From Kineosporia aurantiaca JCM 3230 (GTDB lineage: Bacteria; Actinomycetota; Actinomycetes; Actinomycetales; Kineosporiaceae): DNA of 64,000 bases. The notes under the pieces are model-generated. The model saw nothing but the letters and a program-made list of their open reading frames with translations. It was not told the origin of the DNA and made no database searches. Every line of letters begins with the position of its first letter. Positions within the stretch are counted from its first letter, which is position 1. The DNA lies in contig JODP01000002.1 of assembly GCA_000719025.1 (NCBI GenBank), positions 620,001 through 684,000 of the forward strand. The letters are read 5' to 3'. The position numbers and the translations under genes were made by a program. Below are positions 17,014-25,371 of the stretch, in pieces.

Positions 17014-19200
17014 TTACCAGACCGGCGGCTCTCCCGGCGTCAGCTCGGGATCGTCTACGCGGAAAGTCCGGATCGGGCCCGGCCCGGTGTGCGGCCCCTC
17101 GAAACGCACCGTCACCCGGCCCAACCCGGCGCCCTGCACCCATCCTGCCCCACGTTCCGCGTGCACCACGTCCTGACCCGGGCGCCAGTCCGGTACCGCT
17201 GAGGCGTCCGCCCGATCGTCCACCAATTCCGCTGTCCACCCGAAACCCGTTGCCGAAGGCTCATCTCCGGCCGACTCCGTCAGCATGGCCCCTACGACGG
17301 CCGGTACCGGCCGCCCAACCTGCGACCCGGCCCCTGCCCTGACTCCGACCCTGGGCTCGGCCCCGACCCCGGCTCCTACCTCGACCCCGACCCCTGCCCC
17401 GACTCCGACCTCGGCCCCGGCTGCGACCTCGGCCCCGGCTGCGACCTCGGCCCTCGGCTCGGCCCCAACCCTCGGCTCGGCCCCAACCCTCGGCTCGGCC
17501 CCAACCCTCGGCTCGGCCCCAACCCTCGGCTCGGCCCCTGCCCTGGCCTCGGTCCCGGCCCTGGGCTTGGCCCCGGTTCCAACCCCGGCTCCGGCTCTGA
17601 CCCCGGTTCCATCCTCCGCCCTGGGCTCGACCACGACCCCGGCTTCGATTCCGACCTCGGCCCTGAGCTCGACCCCTGCCCCGGCTCCTACCTCGGCGCT
17701 CGGCTCGGCTACTGCCGTGGGCTCAGTCCCGGACAGGGGCTTGGCCCCAGGTCCACCCCTCGCTCCGGACCCGGCGCCGACCCCGGCTCCAACCCCGTCC
17801 TCGGCTCCGGCGCCGACCCCGGCGCCAACTCCAACTCCGGTTCCAACCCCGGCGCCACCCCCGACTCCGGCTCCACCCCCGACCTCGGCTCCAGCGCCGA
17901 CCCCGGACCCGATTCCAACCCCTGCGCCAACTCCAACTCCGGCTCCAACCCCGGCGCCACCGCCGACTCCGGCTCCACCCCCGTCCTCGGCTCCGGCTCC
18001 GACCCCGGACCCGGTTCCAACCCCGGCGCCAACTCCGGTTCCGGTCCCAACTCCGGCTCCGGCCCTGGGCTCGGCCCCAGCCCGGGCCCCGACCGCGAAC
18101 CCCGCCGCAGTCCCGGCCTCGGACTCGGCCAGCAGATCGGCCAGCAGGTCGGTCTGGGCGAAGTCGGTCAGCCCGGCCACCCCGACGCCGAGCAGGCGGA
18201 TGCCGTCCTGCACGTCGACCGCGTCGAGCAGCTGGCGGATGCTGGCCATGATCTTGCTCAGCGAGTCGGTGGGCTGGTCGAGGGTGAACGACCGGGTGAT
18301 CGTGCTGAAGTCGTAGCTGCGCACCTTGATCGTGATGGTGCGGGCGCACAGGCCTTCCTTGGTGATCCGGCCGACCACCCGATCGGCCATCCGGCGGGCG
18401 TGCTCCATCAGCTCCCGGCGGTCGGTCAGGTCGTACGGGAACGTCTCCTCCGCCGAGACCGACTTCGCGTCCCGCTCGGGCTCGAGCTCGCGGTTGTCGA
18501 TGCCGCGCGAGTGCTGGTGGACCGAGGTGCCGTGGGCCCGGCCGAGGATCCCGACGATCTCCTGCTCGGTGGCCCGGGCCACCTCGCCGACCGTGTGCAG
18601 GCCGAACCTGTGCAACCGGTCCTGGGTGGCCGGGCCGATGCCGGGCAGCCGGCGGACCGGCATCGGGGCCAAGATCTCCTGCTCGGTGCCGGGCGCCACC
18701 ACGGTCAGGCCGTCCGGCTTGTTCAGGTCGGACCCGATCTTGGCGAGCAGCTTGCTGGTCCCGACGCCGATGGACGCCGTGAGCCCGGTCTCGGCGTGGA
18801 TGCGGCGGCGAATGCTCTCGGCCAGTTCGGTGACGCCGGGCACATCGATGCCCGGATGGGTGGGAGTGAGGTCGACGTACGCCTCGTCGACGGAGACCTG
18901 CTCGATCAGCGGTGACACCTCGGCCAGCAGGCCCATCACCACCCGGGAGGCGGCCCGATAGGCGTGGAAGCGGGGTGTGAGATACGCGGCGTTCGGGCAG
19001 CGGCGGCGGGCCTCGACGATGGACATGGCCGAGCCGACGCCGAACTTGCGCGCTTCGTAGGAGGCGGTGGCGACCACCCCGCGGCGGCCCGTTCCGCCCA
19101 CCACCACGGGCTTTCCCCGCAGGGAGGGCTTGTGCAGCTGCTCGACGGCGGAAAAGAAGGCGTCGAGATCCAGATGCAGGATCACCGGGCGCGTTCTCAT
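17014..19200 (-). CDS. dinB: DNA polymerase IV with giant low-complexity insertion
   Basis: A Y-family translesion polymerase of about 728 residues; ordinary DinB proteins have 350-420. Counting from GTG 19206, residues 1-360 are the polymerase core, with metal-binding motifs LDLDAFFSAVEQ and SVDEAYVDL, the thumb helix-hairpin-helix RLPGIGPATQ, and a complete little-finger region ending in GVGVAGLTDF. Residues about 364-640 are an Ala/Gly/Val/Glu/Pro low-complexity tract. Residues 655-725 are the normal actinobacterial C-terminal domain (PDWRPGQDVVHAE, GLGRVTVRFE, GPIRTFRVDDP). So the tract is inserted between two conserved parts and the frame is intact. No beta-clamp motif was recognised with certainty. 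ATG 19200 or GTG 19206 may be the start. Confidence 0.9.
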   Translation of the reverse strand: MRTRPVILHLDLDAFFSAVEQLHKPSLRGKPVVVGGTGRRGVVATASYEARKFGVGSAMSIVEARRRCPNAAYLTPRFHAYRAASRVVMGLLAEVSPLIEQVSVDEAYVDLTPTHPGIDVPGVTELAESIRRRIHAETGLTASIGVGTSKLLAKIGSDLNKPDGLTVVAPGTEQEILAPMPVRRLPGIGPATQDRLHRFGLHTVGEVARATEQEIVGILGRAHGTSVHQHSRGIDNRELEPERDAKSVSAEETFPYDLTDRRELMEHARRMADRVVGRITKEGLCARTITIKVRSYDFSTITRSFTLDQPTDSLSKIMASIRQLLDAVDVQDGIRLLGVGVAGLTDFAQTDLLADLLAESEAGTAAGFAVGARAGAEPRAGAGVGTGTGVGAGVGTGSGVGAGAEDGGGAGVGGGAGVGAGVGVGAGVGIGSGVGAGAEVGGGAGVGGGAGVGTGVGVGAGVGAGAEDGVGAGVGAGSGARGGPGAKPLSGTEPTAVAEPSAEVGAGAGVELRAEVGIEAGVVVEPRAEDGTGVRAGAGVGTGAKPRAGTEARAGAEPRVGAEPRVGAEPRVGAEPRVGAEPRAEVAAGAEVAAGAEVGVGAGVGVEVGAGVGAEPRVGVRAGAGSQVGRPVPAVVGAMLTESAGDEPSATGFGWTAELVDDRADASAVPDWRPGQDVVHAERGAGWVQGAGLGRVTVRFEGPHTGPGPIRTFRVDDPELTPGEPPVW
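17287..18117. repeat. GC-rich degenerate microsatellite inside dinB
   Basis: About 830 bp of degenerate hexanucleotide-based repeats, read in dinB as Gly-Ala-Gly-Val, Gly-Ala-Glu-Pro-Arg-Val and similar units. The region is strongly strand-skewed: on the plus strand C far exceeds G in runs such as CCGGCTCCAACCCC, giving open frames in several registers. The repeats are imperfect over most of the tract and nearly perfect at 17451-17540. Confidence 0.85.
17451..17540. repeat. 18-bp tandem repeat, about five copies, in dinB
   Basis: The unit CCCTCGGCTCGGCCCCAA occurs four times identically (17451-17522), followed by a fifth copy with the last bases changed to TG. It encodes tandem Gly-Ala-Glu-Pro-Arg-Val in dinB. 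Identity between copies suggests recent slippage or ongoing length change. Confidence 0.9.
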
Positions 19201-19210
19201 ACCCACAGTT

Positions 19211-19225
19211 GTACCCGTCGGGTAC
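19211..19225. promoter_or_regulatory. Perfect palindrome in the dinB/usp divergent promoter
   Basis: GTACCCG-T-CGGGTAC has 7-bp perfect arms around a central T, in the 62-bp gap between the divergent starts of dinB and the universal stress gene. It is unlike the actinobacterial LexA box (GAAC-N4-GTTC), so if it is an operator it belongs to another regulator. Confidence 0.5.
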
Positions 19226-19262
19226 GACAGTCTTGCCCCCTGGAGCCCGATACAGTTGGATC

Positions 19263-19733
19263 ATGTCTGGCTCGGACATTCCGGACCTGTCCCCCGAGGC
19301 AGCCCCGAAGCGCCTGGTGATGCTGGTCGGCGTGGACGGCTCAGCGAGCTCGCTGCGGGCCCGCGCCTACGCCGTCGGCCTGGCCCGGCGCTCCTCCGCC
19401 TACCTGATCATGGTCTACGTGCGGCAGCTGAGCACGATGACGGCGTTCGCCCCGGGTCCCGGCACCGCGGCGATCGAGGAGGCGGAGGACGAGGTGGCGA
19501 CCGAGCTGCGGCGGGAGTTGTCCCAGCTGGCCAACGAGCCGGGCCTCCCGCTCGACGCCGAGCTGATCGAGTGCACCGGGAGCCCCTACCAGGCGATCAG
19601 CCAGATCGCCGGCGAGCGCCGGGCCGACGCGATCATCGTCGGGGCCTCGAAGCAGGCCGGGCACCGGTTCGTCGGGTCCCTCGCCGTGCACCTGGTGCGC
19701 AACGCCACCTGCCCGGTGACCGTCGTCCCCTGA
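19263..19733 (+). CDS. Universal stress protein, UspA family
   Basis: A 156-residue single-domain Usp. The N-terminal strand reads VMLVGVDGSASSLRA, and the C-terminal ATP-binding loop fits the G-x2-G-x9-G-S pattern (GASKQAGHRFVGSLA), followed by HLVRNATCPVTVVP. It is therefore probably an ATP-binding member that acts in stress or dormancy signalling; the partner is unknown. ATG 19263 is chosen because the family start begins shortly after it; the Shine-Dalgarno match is weak. It is divergent from dinB, sharing a short promoter with a perfect palindrome, and may respond to the same stress. Confidence 0.85.
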   Translation: MSGSDIPDLSPEAAPKRLVMLVGVDGSASSLRARAYAVGLARRSSAYLIMVYVRQLSTMTAFAPGPGTAAIEEAEDEVATELRRELSQLANEPGLPLDAELIECTGSPYQAISQIAGERRADAIIVGASKQAGHRFVGSLAVHLVRNATCPVTVVP

Positions 19734-19739
19734 GAACTC

Positions 19740-20942
19740 CTAGGTTCGTCGGGGCCGGCCGAGCAGCACCAGCGCGGCCACCGCCCCCAGGAGCGCGATT
19801 CCCGCCGAGGTGAGCAGGACGGCCGACATCCCGTCGGCGAACGCCATCCGGATCGGGCCGGTCAGAGCGGGGTTTCCGTTGGTTTGCGCCGAAGCCAGGC
19901 CTTGGTAGACGCTTCGGTGCGCATCATGGGCCACCGCGGTCGGAAGGGCCGCGGAATCCAGCCGGATCCGGTAGACGGCGACCAGGATGGTCCCGGTGAT
20001 CGCGGTGCCGAGCGAGGCGGTGATCCGGTTCAGCACGTGGCTCACGGACGCTTCCGCCTCGCCGTCAGCGGGCGTCTAGTCGGTCTGGGCGGTCCGGAAG
20101 CTGACCGCCAGGACGAGCGAGAGCCCGGCTCCGACGAACGCCGTCCACAGGGCGGTGAAACCGAACGCCGCTTCCGGCGCGGCCCGGGCTCCCAGGCCGA
20201 GTCCGGCGGCCAGCAAGAGAAACCCTAGACCGCCGGCGATCCCGGCGGAGAGCCGACGGGGCACCAGGGAGACGACGACGGACCCCACCGTGGTGCCGGC
20301 GATCAGGGGAAGCATCCGCAGCCCGCTGCCCAGAGGGTCGCTCTGTTGCACATTTTGGAAGTACTGAGGCAACACGTAGAACGCGCCGGCCATGATCATG
20401 CTGGCGAGCGCGGCCAGGGCCATCACCGGCACGCTGACCAGGAAGACCCAGCCCCACCAGAATTCCTGAAGCACCCAGCCGCCGAGCACCGCCCCGAGGG
20501 GCAGAGCGACGAAACTCGCCGTGCGATAGAGGCTTATGACGTCGAGATGCTGTTTCTGGTCGAAGACCGTGATCAGCACCAGCCGGACCATCACTGTGAT
20601 CCCCGTCCCGGCCACGCCTTGAAGCAGCCGGCCGGACAGGAAGACCCCGGGCGAGCCGGCCAGCCCACAGATAGCCGATCCGGTACCGAAGAGAACCAGT
20701 GAGCCGAGCAGCACCCGGCCCCGGCCGAACCGGTCGCCGACCGCTCGGGCCGGTACCGCGGCGACCGCCAGGGCCAGTAAATACCCCAGGGCGAACCAGA
20801 CCTGCTCGACCTGGGAAGCGCCCAGCCGGGCCAACACCGTAGGTAGAGCGACCGGCAGCAGCGTGAAGTCCAGCCCGACCACCAATACGGCCAAGCACCC
20901 CGCCGCCAGCACCCACCCGCGCCCTGAGATCGAGGTGACCAT
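19740..20942 (-). pseudogene. DHA2-family MFS drug exporter, interrupted by an amber codon
   Basis: Reading from ATG 20942 (GGGGGA upstream) gives a typical exporter N-terminus: helix 1 with LDFTLLPVALPTV, motif A GDRFGRGRVLLG and a helix 5 GxxxGPxxGG-like LPLGAVLGGWV. The frame then meets TAG at 20076-20078. The same frame continues without shift for 112 codons with the expected last part of a DHA2 transporter (NRITASLGTAITGTILV, then two more hydrophobic segments). A second lesion is likely: helix 6 (VFLVSVPVMALAALA) runs straight into the FYVLPQYFQN segment that normally follows two further helices, so about 80 residues seem deleted in frame. A sequencing error could explain the TAG but not the deletion. 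Confidence 0.75.
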
Positions 20943-21193
20943 CGACGTCCCCCATCAACGAAGCCTCTCCCGACGGTAACCCAGGACCGGGAAATCATCG
21001 ACTCCCCGTCCTGTTGCCTGCACGCCGTGCAACCGTTACCGGGATCGCCCAAAGGTGCCTGCCCGTGAACCCACCCTCTGACCAGCACCGATGCTGCGCG
21101 GCCGATTTCGGGGACGTTCCGGGGCATCAGCCGAGCCGCACACTGGCTCCGCTTCCCCGGAATCCCCGAATCATCACGGAAGAGAACCCAACC

Positions 21194-22606
21194 ATGAGTA
21201 CCCCAACCGTCACTGATCTGACCCGGCTGCGGGAACAGCTCACCCGCCCGGACGGGACCACGATCCTGGCCGCACCCGGCGATCCCGGGTACGACGTCGT
21301 AACCCCCTGGAACCTCAGTAAAGTCGTCACGCCGCGGGCCGTCGTGCTGGCCGAGACACCCGAGGACGTAGCCGTCACGGTCGGTTTCGCCACCGATCAC
21401 CGCCTGCGGGTCGCCGTGCAGTGCACCGGGCACGGCGCCACCGGCATGACCGAGCAGGACGTGCAGAAGGCGGACGTGCTCCTGGTGCACACCGGCCGGA
21501 TGAACTCGGTCGAGATCGACCCGGCCACCCGGACCGCCCGGCTCGGCGCGGGCGTGATCTGGCAGGAGGTGATCGACGCCGCCGCCCCTTACGGCCTGGC
21601 CCCGATCATCGGTTCTGCCCCCGGAGTGGGCGCGGTCGGCTTCCTGACCGGCGGCGGGGTGGGCCCGCTGGTGCGCACCTTCGGCCTCTCCTCCGACCGG
21701 GTGCGGGCGTTCGAGCTGGTCACCGGCAACGGCGAGATCCGGCGGGTGACGCCGACCGAGAACCCGGACCTGTTCTGGGGTCTGCGCGGCGGCAAGGGCA
21801 CGCTGGGGATCGTCACGGCGGTGGAGATCGATCTGGTTCAGCTGGCCGGATTCTACGGCGGGGCACTGTATTTCGATGCGGGGGACGCCGAGCAGGCCGG
21901 CCGGATCCTGCACGCCTGGCGGGCCTGGAGCCTGAGCCTGCCGGAGCAGGCGAACACCTCGGTCTGCATCTTCCAGCTGCCGCCGCTGCCGATCGTGCCG
22001 CCGGAACTGGCCGGCCGGATGACGATCGGGATCCGCTACGCCAGCACCGCTTCCGCCGCGGAGGCGGCCGACCTGTTCACCCCGATCCGGGCCCTGGGCA
22101 CGCCGCTGCTGGACGCGGTCGGGGCGCTGCCGTACACCTCGATCGGCGCGGTGCACGCCGACCCGCCGGACCCGCTGCCGGCCACCGAGGAGGGCATCAT
22201 GCTGGCCGAGTTGCCCGCCGAGGCGGTCGACCGGCTGCTGGAGCTGGCCGGCCCCGGATCCGGATCGGTCCAGCTGATGGTCGAGGTCCGGCGCCTGGGT
22301 GGGGCGCTCGGCCGGGCCCCCGAGGTGGCGGACGCGTTCGCGCACCGCGAGGCCGGCTACTCGTTCTTCGCCGCCGGGGTGCTGATGCCGGAGATCGCGG
22401 AGATCATCAAGCCGCAGGCCCAGGCCATGATCGCGGCGATGGAGCCGTGGTCGACCGGTGGCATCATGCCGAACTTCGCCAGTGACGTCACTCCGGACGA
22501 GCGGCGCAAGTGCTACGACGAGGGCACTTTCAAGCGTCTCGCCGACCTGGCCGACGCCTACGACCCGGCCGGCACCTTCCGGATCGGCCAGGTGGTCCGG
22601 CACTGA
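21194..22606 (+). CDS. FAD-linked oxidoreductase, berberine-bridge-enzyme type
   Basis: A 470-residue flavoprotein with an N-terminal PCMH FAD-binding domain (VAVQCTGHGATGM; LGAGVIWQEVIDAA; GSAPGVGAVGFLTGGGVGPLVRTFG; LFWGLRGGKGTLGIVTAVE) and a C-terminal BBE segment ending in YDPAGTFRIGQ. Members oxidise sugars, alkaloids or polyketides with oxygen; the substrate here is unknown. The usual His for covalent FAD attachment is present in CTGHG. No Cys corresponding to bicovalent attachment was identified with confidence. ATG 21194 has GGAAGAG upstream. It is convergent with the MftD-like paralog, with only 10 bp between stops. Confidence 0.85.
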   Translation: MSTPTVTDLTRLREQLTRPDGTTILAAPGDPGYDVVTPWNLSKVVTPRAVVLAETPEDVAVTVGFATDHRLRVAVQCTGHGATGMTEQDVQKADVLLVHTGRMNSVEIDPATRTARLGAGVIWQEVIDAAAPYGLAPIIGSAPGVGAVGFLTGGGVGPLVRTFGLSSDRVRAFELVTGNGEIRRVTPTENPDLFWGLRGGKGTLGIVTAVEIDLVQLAGFYGGALYFDAGDAEQAGRILHAWRAWSLSLPEQANTSVCIFQLPPLPIVPPELAGRMTIGIRYASTASAAEAADLFTPIRALGTPLLDAVGALPYTSIGAVHADPPDPLPATEEGIMLAELPAEAVDRLLELAGPGSGSVQLMVEVRRLGGALGRAPEVADAFAHREAGYSFFAAGVLMPEIAEIIKPQAQAMIAAMEPWSTGGIMPNFASDVTPDERRKCYDEGTFKRLADLADAYDPAGTFRIGQVVRH

Positions 22607-22616
22607 CCGACGGGCC

Positions 22617-23771
22617 TCAGAACCCGGGCGGCAGCACCAGGTCGTCCGGGGTCAGCTCGCCCACCGAGGAACGGCCCAGGCCGAGGAGCGCGGAGTCGAT
22701 CCCGCCGCGGAGCACGTCCAGCACGTTCTCCACCCCGGCCTGGCCGTTCGCGGCCAGCCCCCACAGGTAGGCCCGGCCGATCAGCACCGCCCGGGCACCC
22801 AGGGCGAGCGCCTTGACCACGTCCGAACCCCGCCGGACACCGCCGTCCAGAAGCACTTCCACCTGATCGCCGACGGCCGCCGCGACGGCCGGCAGGCTGC
22901 GGATCGAGGCCCGCTCGGTGTCCAGGTTGTTCCCGCCGTGGTTGGACACCGAGATCGCGGTGACCCCCGCGTCCACGGCCCGCAACGCGTCGTCCACCCG
23001 GGTCACCCCCTTGAGCAGGAACGGCCCCTCCCACTGGTCCCGCAACCAGCGGACGTCCTCCCATGACGGCGGCGGGGTGGCCTTCCAGACGCCGTAGGCC
23101 TCGAAGAAAGTAGGGACGCGGCGCCCCGGCTCGGCGAGGTTGGGCACCGTCAGGTCGGGGAGCGACCGGGCCCGCAGCCAGGTGGCCAGCCAGGACGGCC
23201 GGGTGAGGACGGCGGGTGCGAACCGGATCGCGGTGGGCAGATCGATCCGCAGGGGTATGGACGGTGAACCCCAGTCCCGGCCCTCCGAGAAGGACCAGTT
23301 GAGGGTGAGGATCAGACCCACGGCACCCGCTCGGCGGGCACGTTCTACCCCAGCCAGCACGTGCTCACGTGAGCCGGTCCAACTGGTCTGGAAAAGCGTC
23401 CTCTGGTTAGCCGCAATGACTTCTTCGATGGGCTTACTGGCGAAGGACGAGAGTCCCATCGCCGTACCCCGGGACGCGGCGGCCCTCGCTACGGCAACCT
23501 CTGCATCGGGGTGCACCGCCTGAACACCCGTCGGGGAGATCAGCACGGGCATCGACAGGTCCTGACCCAGCACCGTCACTTCCTGGGAGCGCTTCGCCGA
23601 GAGCCCGGCGACGTGCGGCGCGAAGCCGAGTTCGGCGAAGGCCCGCTGGTTGTCCTCGATCGTGAGCCCACGCTCGGACCCGGCCAGCAGCGCCTTGTAG
23701 ACCGGCTCGGGCAAGGTCCGCTGCGCCTGTCGCTGGGCCTGCGCCACGCTCTCGAACCACCGGTTCCGCAT
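22617..23771 (-). CDS. MftD-like flavoprotein with altered active site
   Basis: A 384-residue FMN-dependent alpha-hydroxy-acid-oxidase-fold protein, clearly paralogous to the mftD gene across the shared promoter; residues 1-170 align without gaps. It keeps the FMN/active-site Lys (LLKGVTRVDDA) and the SNHGGNNLD histidine. Two positions conserved in the glycolate-oxidase/MftD family are changed: the Tyr of FQxY is Ser130, and the Asp of the TTDW segment is Asn158. It lacks the C-terminal approximately 20-residue tail of mftD. It may have lost oxidase activity or changed substrate. ATG 23771 is preceded by a G-rich Shine-Dalgarno stretch. Confidence 0.85.
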   Translation of the reverse strand: MRNRWFESVAQAQRQAQRTLPEPVYKALLAGSERGLTIEDNQRAFAELGFAPHVAGLSAKRSQEVTVLGQDLSMPVLISPTGVQAVHPDAEVAVARAAASRGTAMGLSSFASKPIEEVIAANQRTLFQTSWTGSREHVLAGVERARRAGAVGLILTLNWSFSEGRDWGSPSIPLRIDLPTAIRFAPAVLTRPSWLATWLRARSLPDLTVPNLAEPGRRVPTFFEAYGVWKATPPPSWEDVRWLRDQWEGPFLLKGVTRVDDALRAVDAGVTAISVSNHGGNNLDTERASIRSLPAVAAAVGDQVEVLLDGGVRRGSDVVKALALGARAVLIGRAYLWGLAANGQAGVENVLDVLRGGIDSALLGLGRSSVGELTPDDLVLPPGF

Positions 23772-23848
23772 CGGCCCCTGCCCCCCTCGTCGGCTGGATC
23801 ACATCACGTTCGGCCCACTTCGGGTGAGCACTCAAGCATCGCCGTGGC

Positions 23849-23873
23849 TATATTGTCACCACGTGCCAATATA
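23849..23873. promoter_or_regulatory. AT-rich inverted repeat between the mftD paralogs
   Basis: TATATTG (23849-23855) and CAATATA (23867-23873) form perfect 7-bp arms separated by 11 nt, in the 184-bp divergent promoter of mftD and its paralog. It is one of the most AT-rich patches of the window and may be a shared operator or overlapping -10 elements. It does not resemble the mftA promoter palindrome. Confidence 0.5.
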
Positions 23874-23955
23874 AGTTCCAGATCGGGCGGTCAGGACCTC
23901 AGGTCGACAGCATCCGCGGACTCCCGCACCGCCTCTCGAAGGGGAGAGATCACAG

Positions 23956-25173
23956 ATGGCCAACGCATGGTTCGAAACGGTCGCCGAGGCCCAGCGGCGG
24001 GCCAAGAAGCGACTGCCCAAGGGTGTCTACATGGCCCTGGTCGCCGGCTCCGAGCGCGGCCTGACCGTCGACGACAACACCAACGCCTTCGCCGAGCTGG
24101 GCTTCGCCCCCCACGTCGCCGGGCTCTCCCAGACCCGCGAGCTGAGCACCTCGGTGATGGGCCAGGAACTGTCCATGCCGGTGATGATCTCGCCGACCGG
24201 CGTCCAGGCCGTGGACCCCGAGGGTGAGGTCGCGGTGGCCCGCGCGGCCGCCAACCGTGGCATCACGATGGGCCTGAGCTCGTTCGCCAGCCGGTCGATC
24301 GAAGAGGTCGCCGCGGTCAACGACAAGACGTTCTTCCAGATGTACTGGGTGGGCACCCGGGACGTCCTGCTGCACCGGATGGAGCGGGCCCGCGCCGCCG
24401 GGGCCAAGGGCCTGATCATGACCACGGACTGGTCGTTCTCCAACGGCCGGGACTGGGGCTCGCCGATGATCCCGGAGAAGATCAACCTGAAGGCCGCGCT
24501 CGCCTACGGCCCGCAGATCGCGCTGCGCCCGCGCTACGCCTACACCTGGGCCAGGTCCCGGACCATCCCGGACCTGACCACCCCGAACCTGGCCCCGGCG
24601 GGCGGCGGCCCGGCCCCGACCTTCTTCGGCGCCTACGGCGAGTGGTACGGCACCCCGCTGCCCAGCTGGGAGGACATCGCCTGGCTGCGCTCGCAGTGGG
24701 ACGGCCCGTTCATGCTCAAGGGCGTCATGCGGGTGGACGACGCCCGGCGCGCGGTGGACGCCGGCGTCACCGCGATCTCGGTGTCCAACCACGGCGGGAA
24801 CAACCTGGACGGCACCCCGGCGCCGATCCGCGCCGTGTCCAGCATCGCCGAGGCGGTCGGCGACCAGGTCGAGATCGTCATGGACGGCGGCATCCGTCGC
24901 GGTTCCGACGTGGTCAAGGCGATCGCGCTGGGCGCCCGGGCCGTGATGATCGGCCGCGCCTACCTGTGGGGCCTGGCCGCCAACGGCCAGGCCGGGGTCG
25001 AGAACGTGCTGGACGTCCTGCGCGGCGGCATCGACTCCGCGGTGCTCGGTCTCGGTCACTCCTCGATCCACGACCTGACCCCCGACGACCTGCTCGTGCC
25101 GGACGGGTTCACCCGTTCGCTCGGCGTGACCCCGGCCCAGAAAGTCGTCAAGGCCGCGGTGAAGTCCGCCTAA
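23956..25173 (+). CDS. mftD: Pre-mycofactocin synthase MftD
   Basis: A 405-residue FMN enzyme very close to mycobacterial MftD (LldD2). In the pathway MftD oxidatively deaminates the Val-Tyr-derived lactam released by MftC and MftE to give redox-active pre-mycofactocin. It shows FELGF-type and ISPTGVQAVDP segments, the active-site Tyr130 in FQMYW, Asp158 in TTDW, Lys255 in MLKGVMRVDD and His279 in SNHGGNNLD. The Arg that binds carboxylate in true hydroxy-acid oxidases is Asn in this motif, as in MftD. GGGGAGA precedes ATG 23956. It lies 8 kb from mftF, separated from the mft operon by the HSP90/TPR genes, and has its own promoter and terminator. Confidence 0.93.
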   Translation: MANAWFETVAEAQRRAKKRLPKGVYMALVAGSERGLTVDDNTNAFAELGFAPHVAGLSQTRELSTSVMGQELSMPVMISPTGVQAVDPEGEVAVARAAANRGITMGLSSFASRSIEEVAAVNDKTFFQMYWVGTRDVLLHRMERARAAGAKGLIMTTDWSFSNGRDWGSPMIPEKINLKAALAYGPQIALRPRYAYTWARSRTIPDLTTPNLAPAGGGPAPTFFGAYGEWYGTPLPSWEDIAWLRSQWDGPFMLKGVMRVDDARRAVDAGVTAISVSNHGGNNLDGTPAPIRAVSSIAEAVGDQVEIVMDGGIRRGSDVVKAIALGARAVMIGRAYLWGLAANGQAGVENVLDVLRGGIDSAVLGLGHSSIHDLTPDDLLVPDGFTRSLGVTPAQKVVKAAVKSA

Positions 25174-25204
25174 TCGCGGTAGTCACACCGCCACCCCCAG
25201 TACC

Positions 25205-25243
25205 GCCCCCGGAAATCAGCCCACTGCACTGGTTTCCGGGGGC
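25205..25243 (+). terminator. Terminator after mftD
   Basis: An 11-bp perfect stem GCCCCCGGAAA (25205-25215) with TTTCCGGGGGC (25233-25243) and a 17-nt loop is followed by ACTCCAGTTTTG, 32 bp after the mftD stop. Confidence 0.8.
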
Positions 25244-25371
25244 ACTCCAGTTTTGTTGCGGGGTAAGAGCATTCTGAGTAAGGACGCACGACCTCAGAGT
25301 GATCGAATCCAACCGATTTCATACCCTTGGCGGTTTCGGACAAACCCCCGGGACCCCCTAGGCTTTCGCAG

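Noticed and set aside
17451..17540. CRISPR-like array
   Set aside because: Units are contiguous 18-bp tandem repeats without spacers and lie in frame inside dinB.
17285..18316. Long plus-strand frame rich in Ala/Pro/Thr opposite dinB
   Set aside because: It is the mirror of the dinB low-complexity repeat; the skewed composition leaves several frames open. It has no conserved domain, and the conserved dinB frame flanks it.
19211..19225. LexA (SOS) box upstream of dinB
   Set aside because: The palindrome GTACCCG-T-CGGGTAC does not contain the GAAC-N4-GTTC core expected in actinobacteria.
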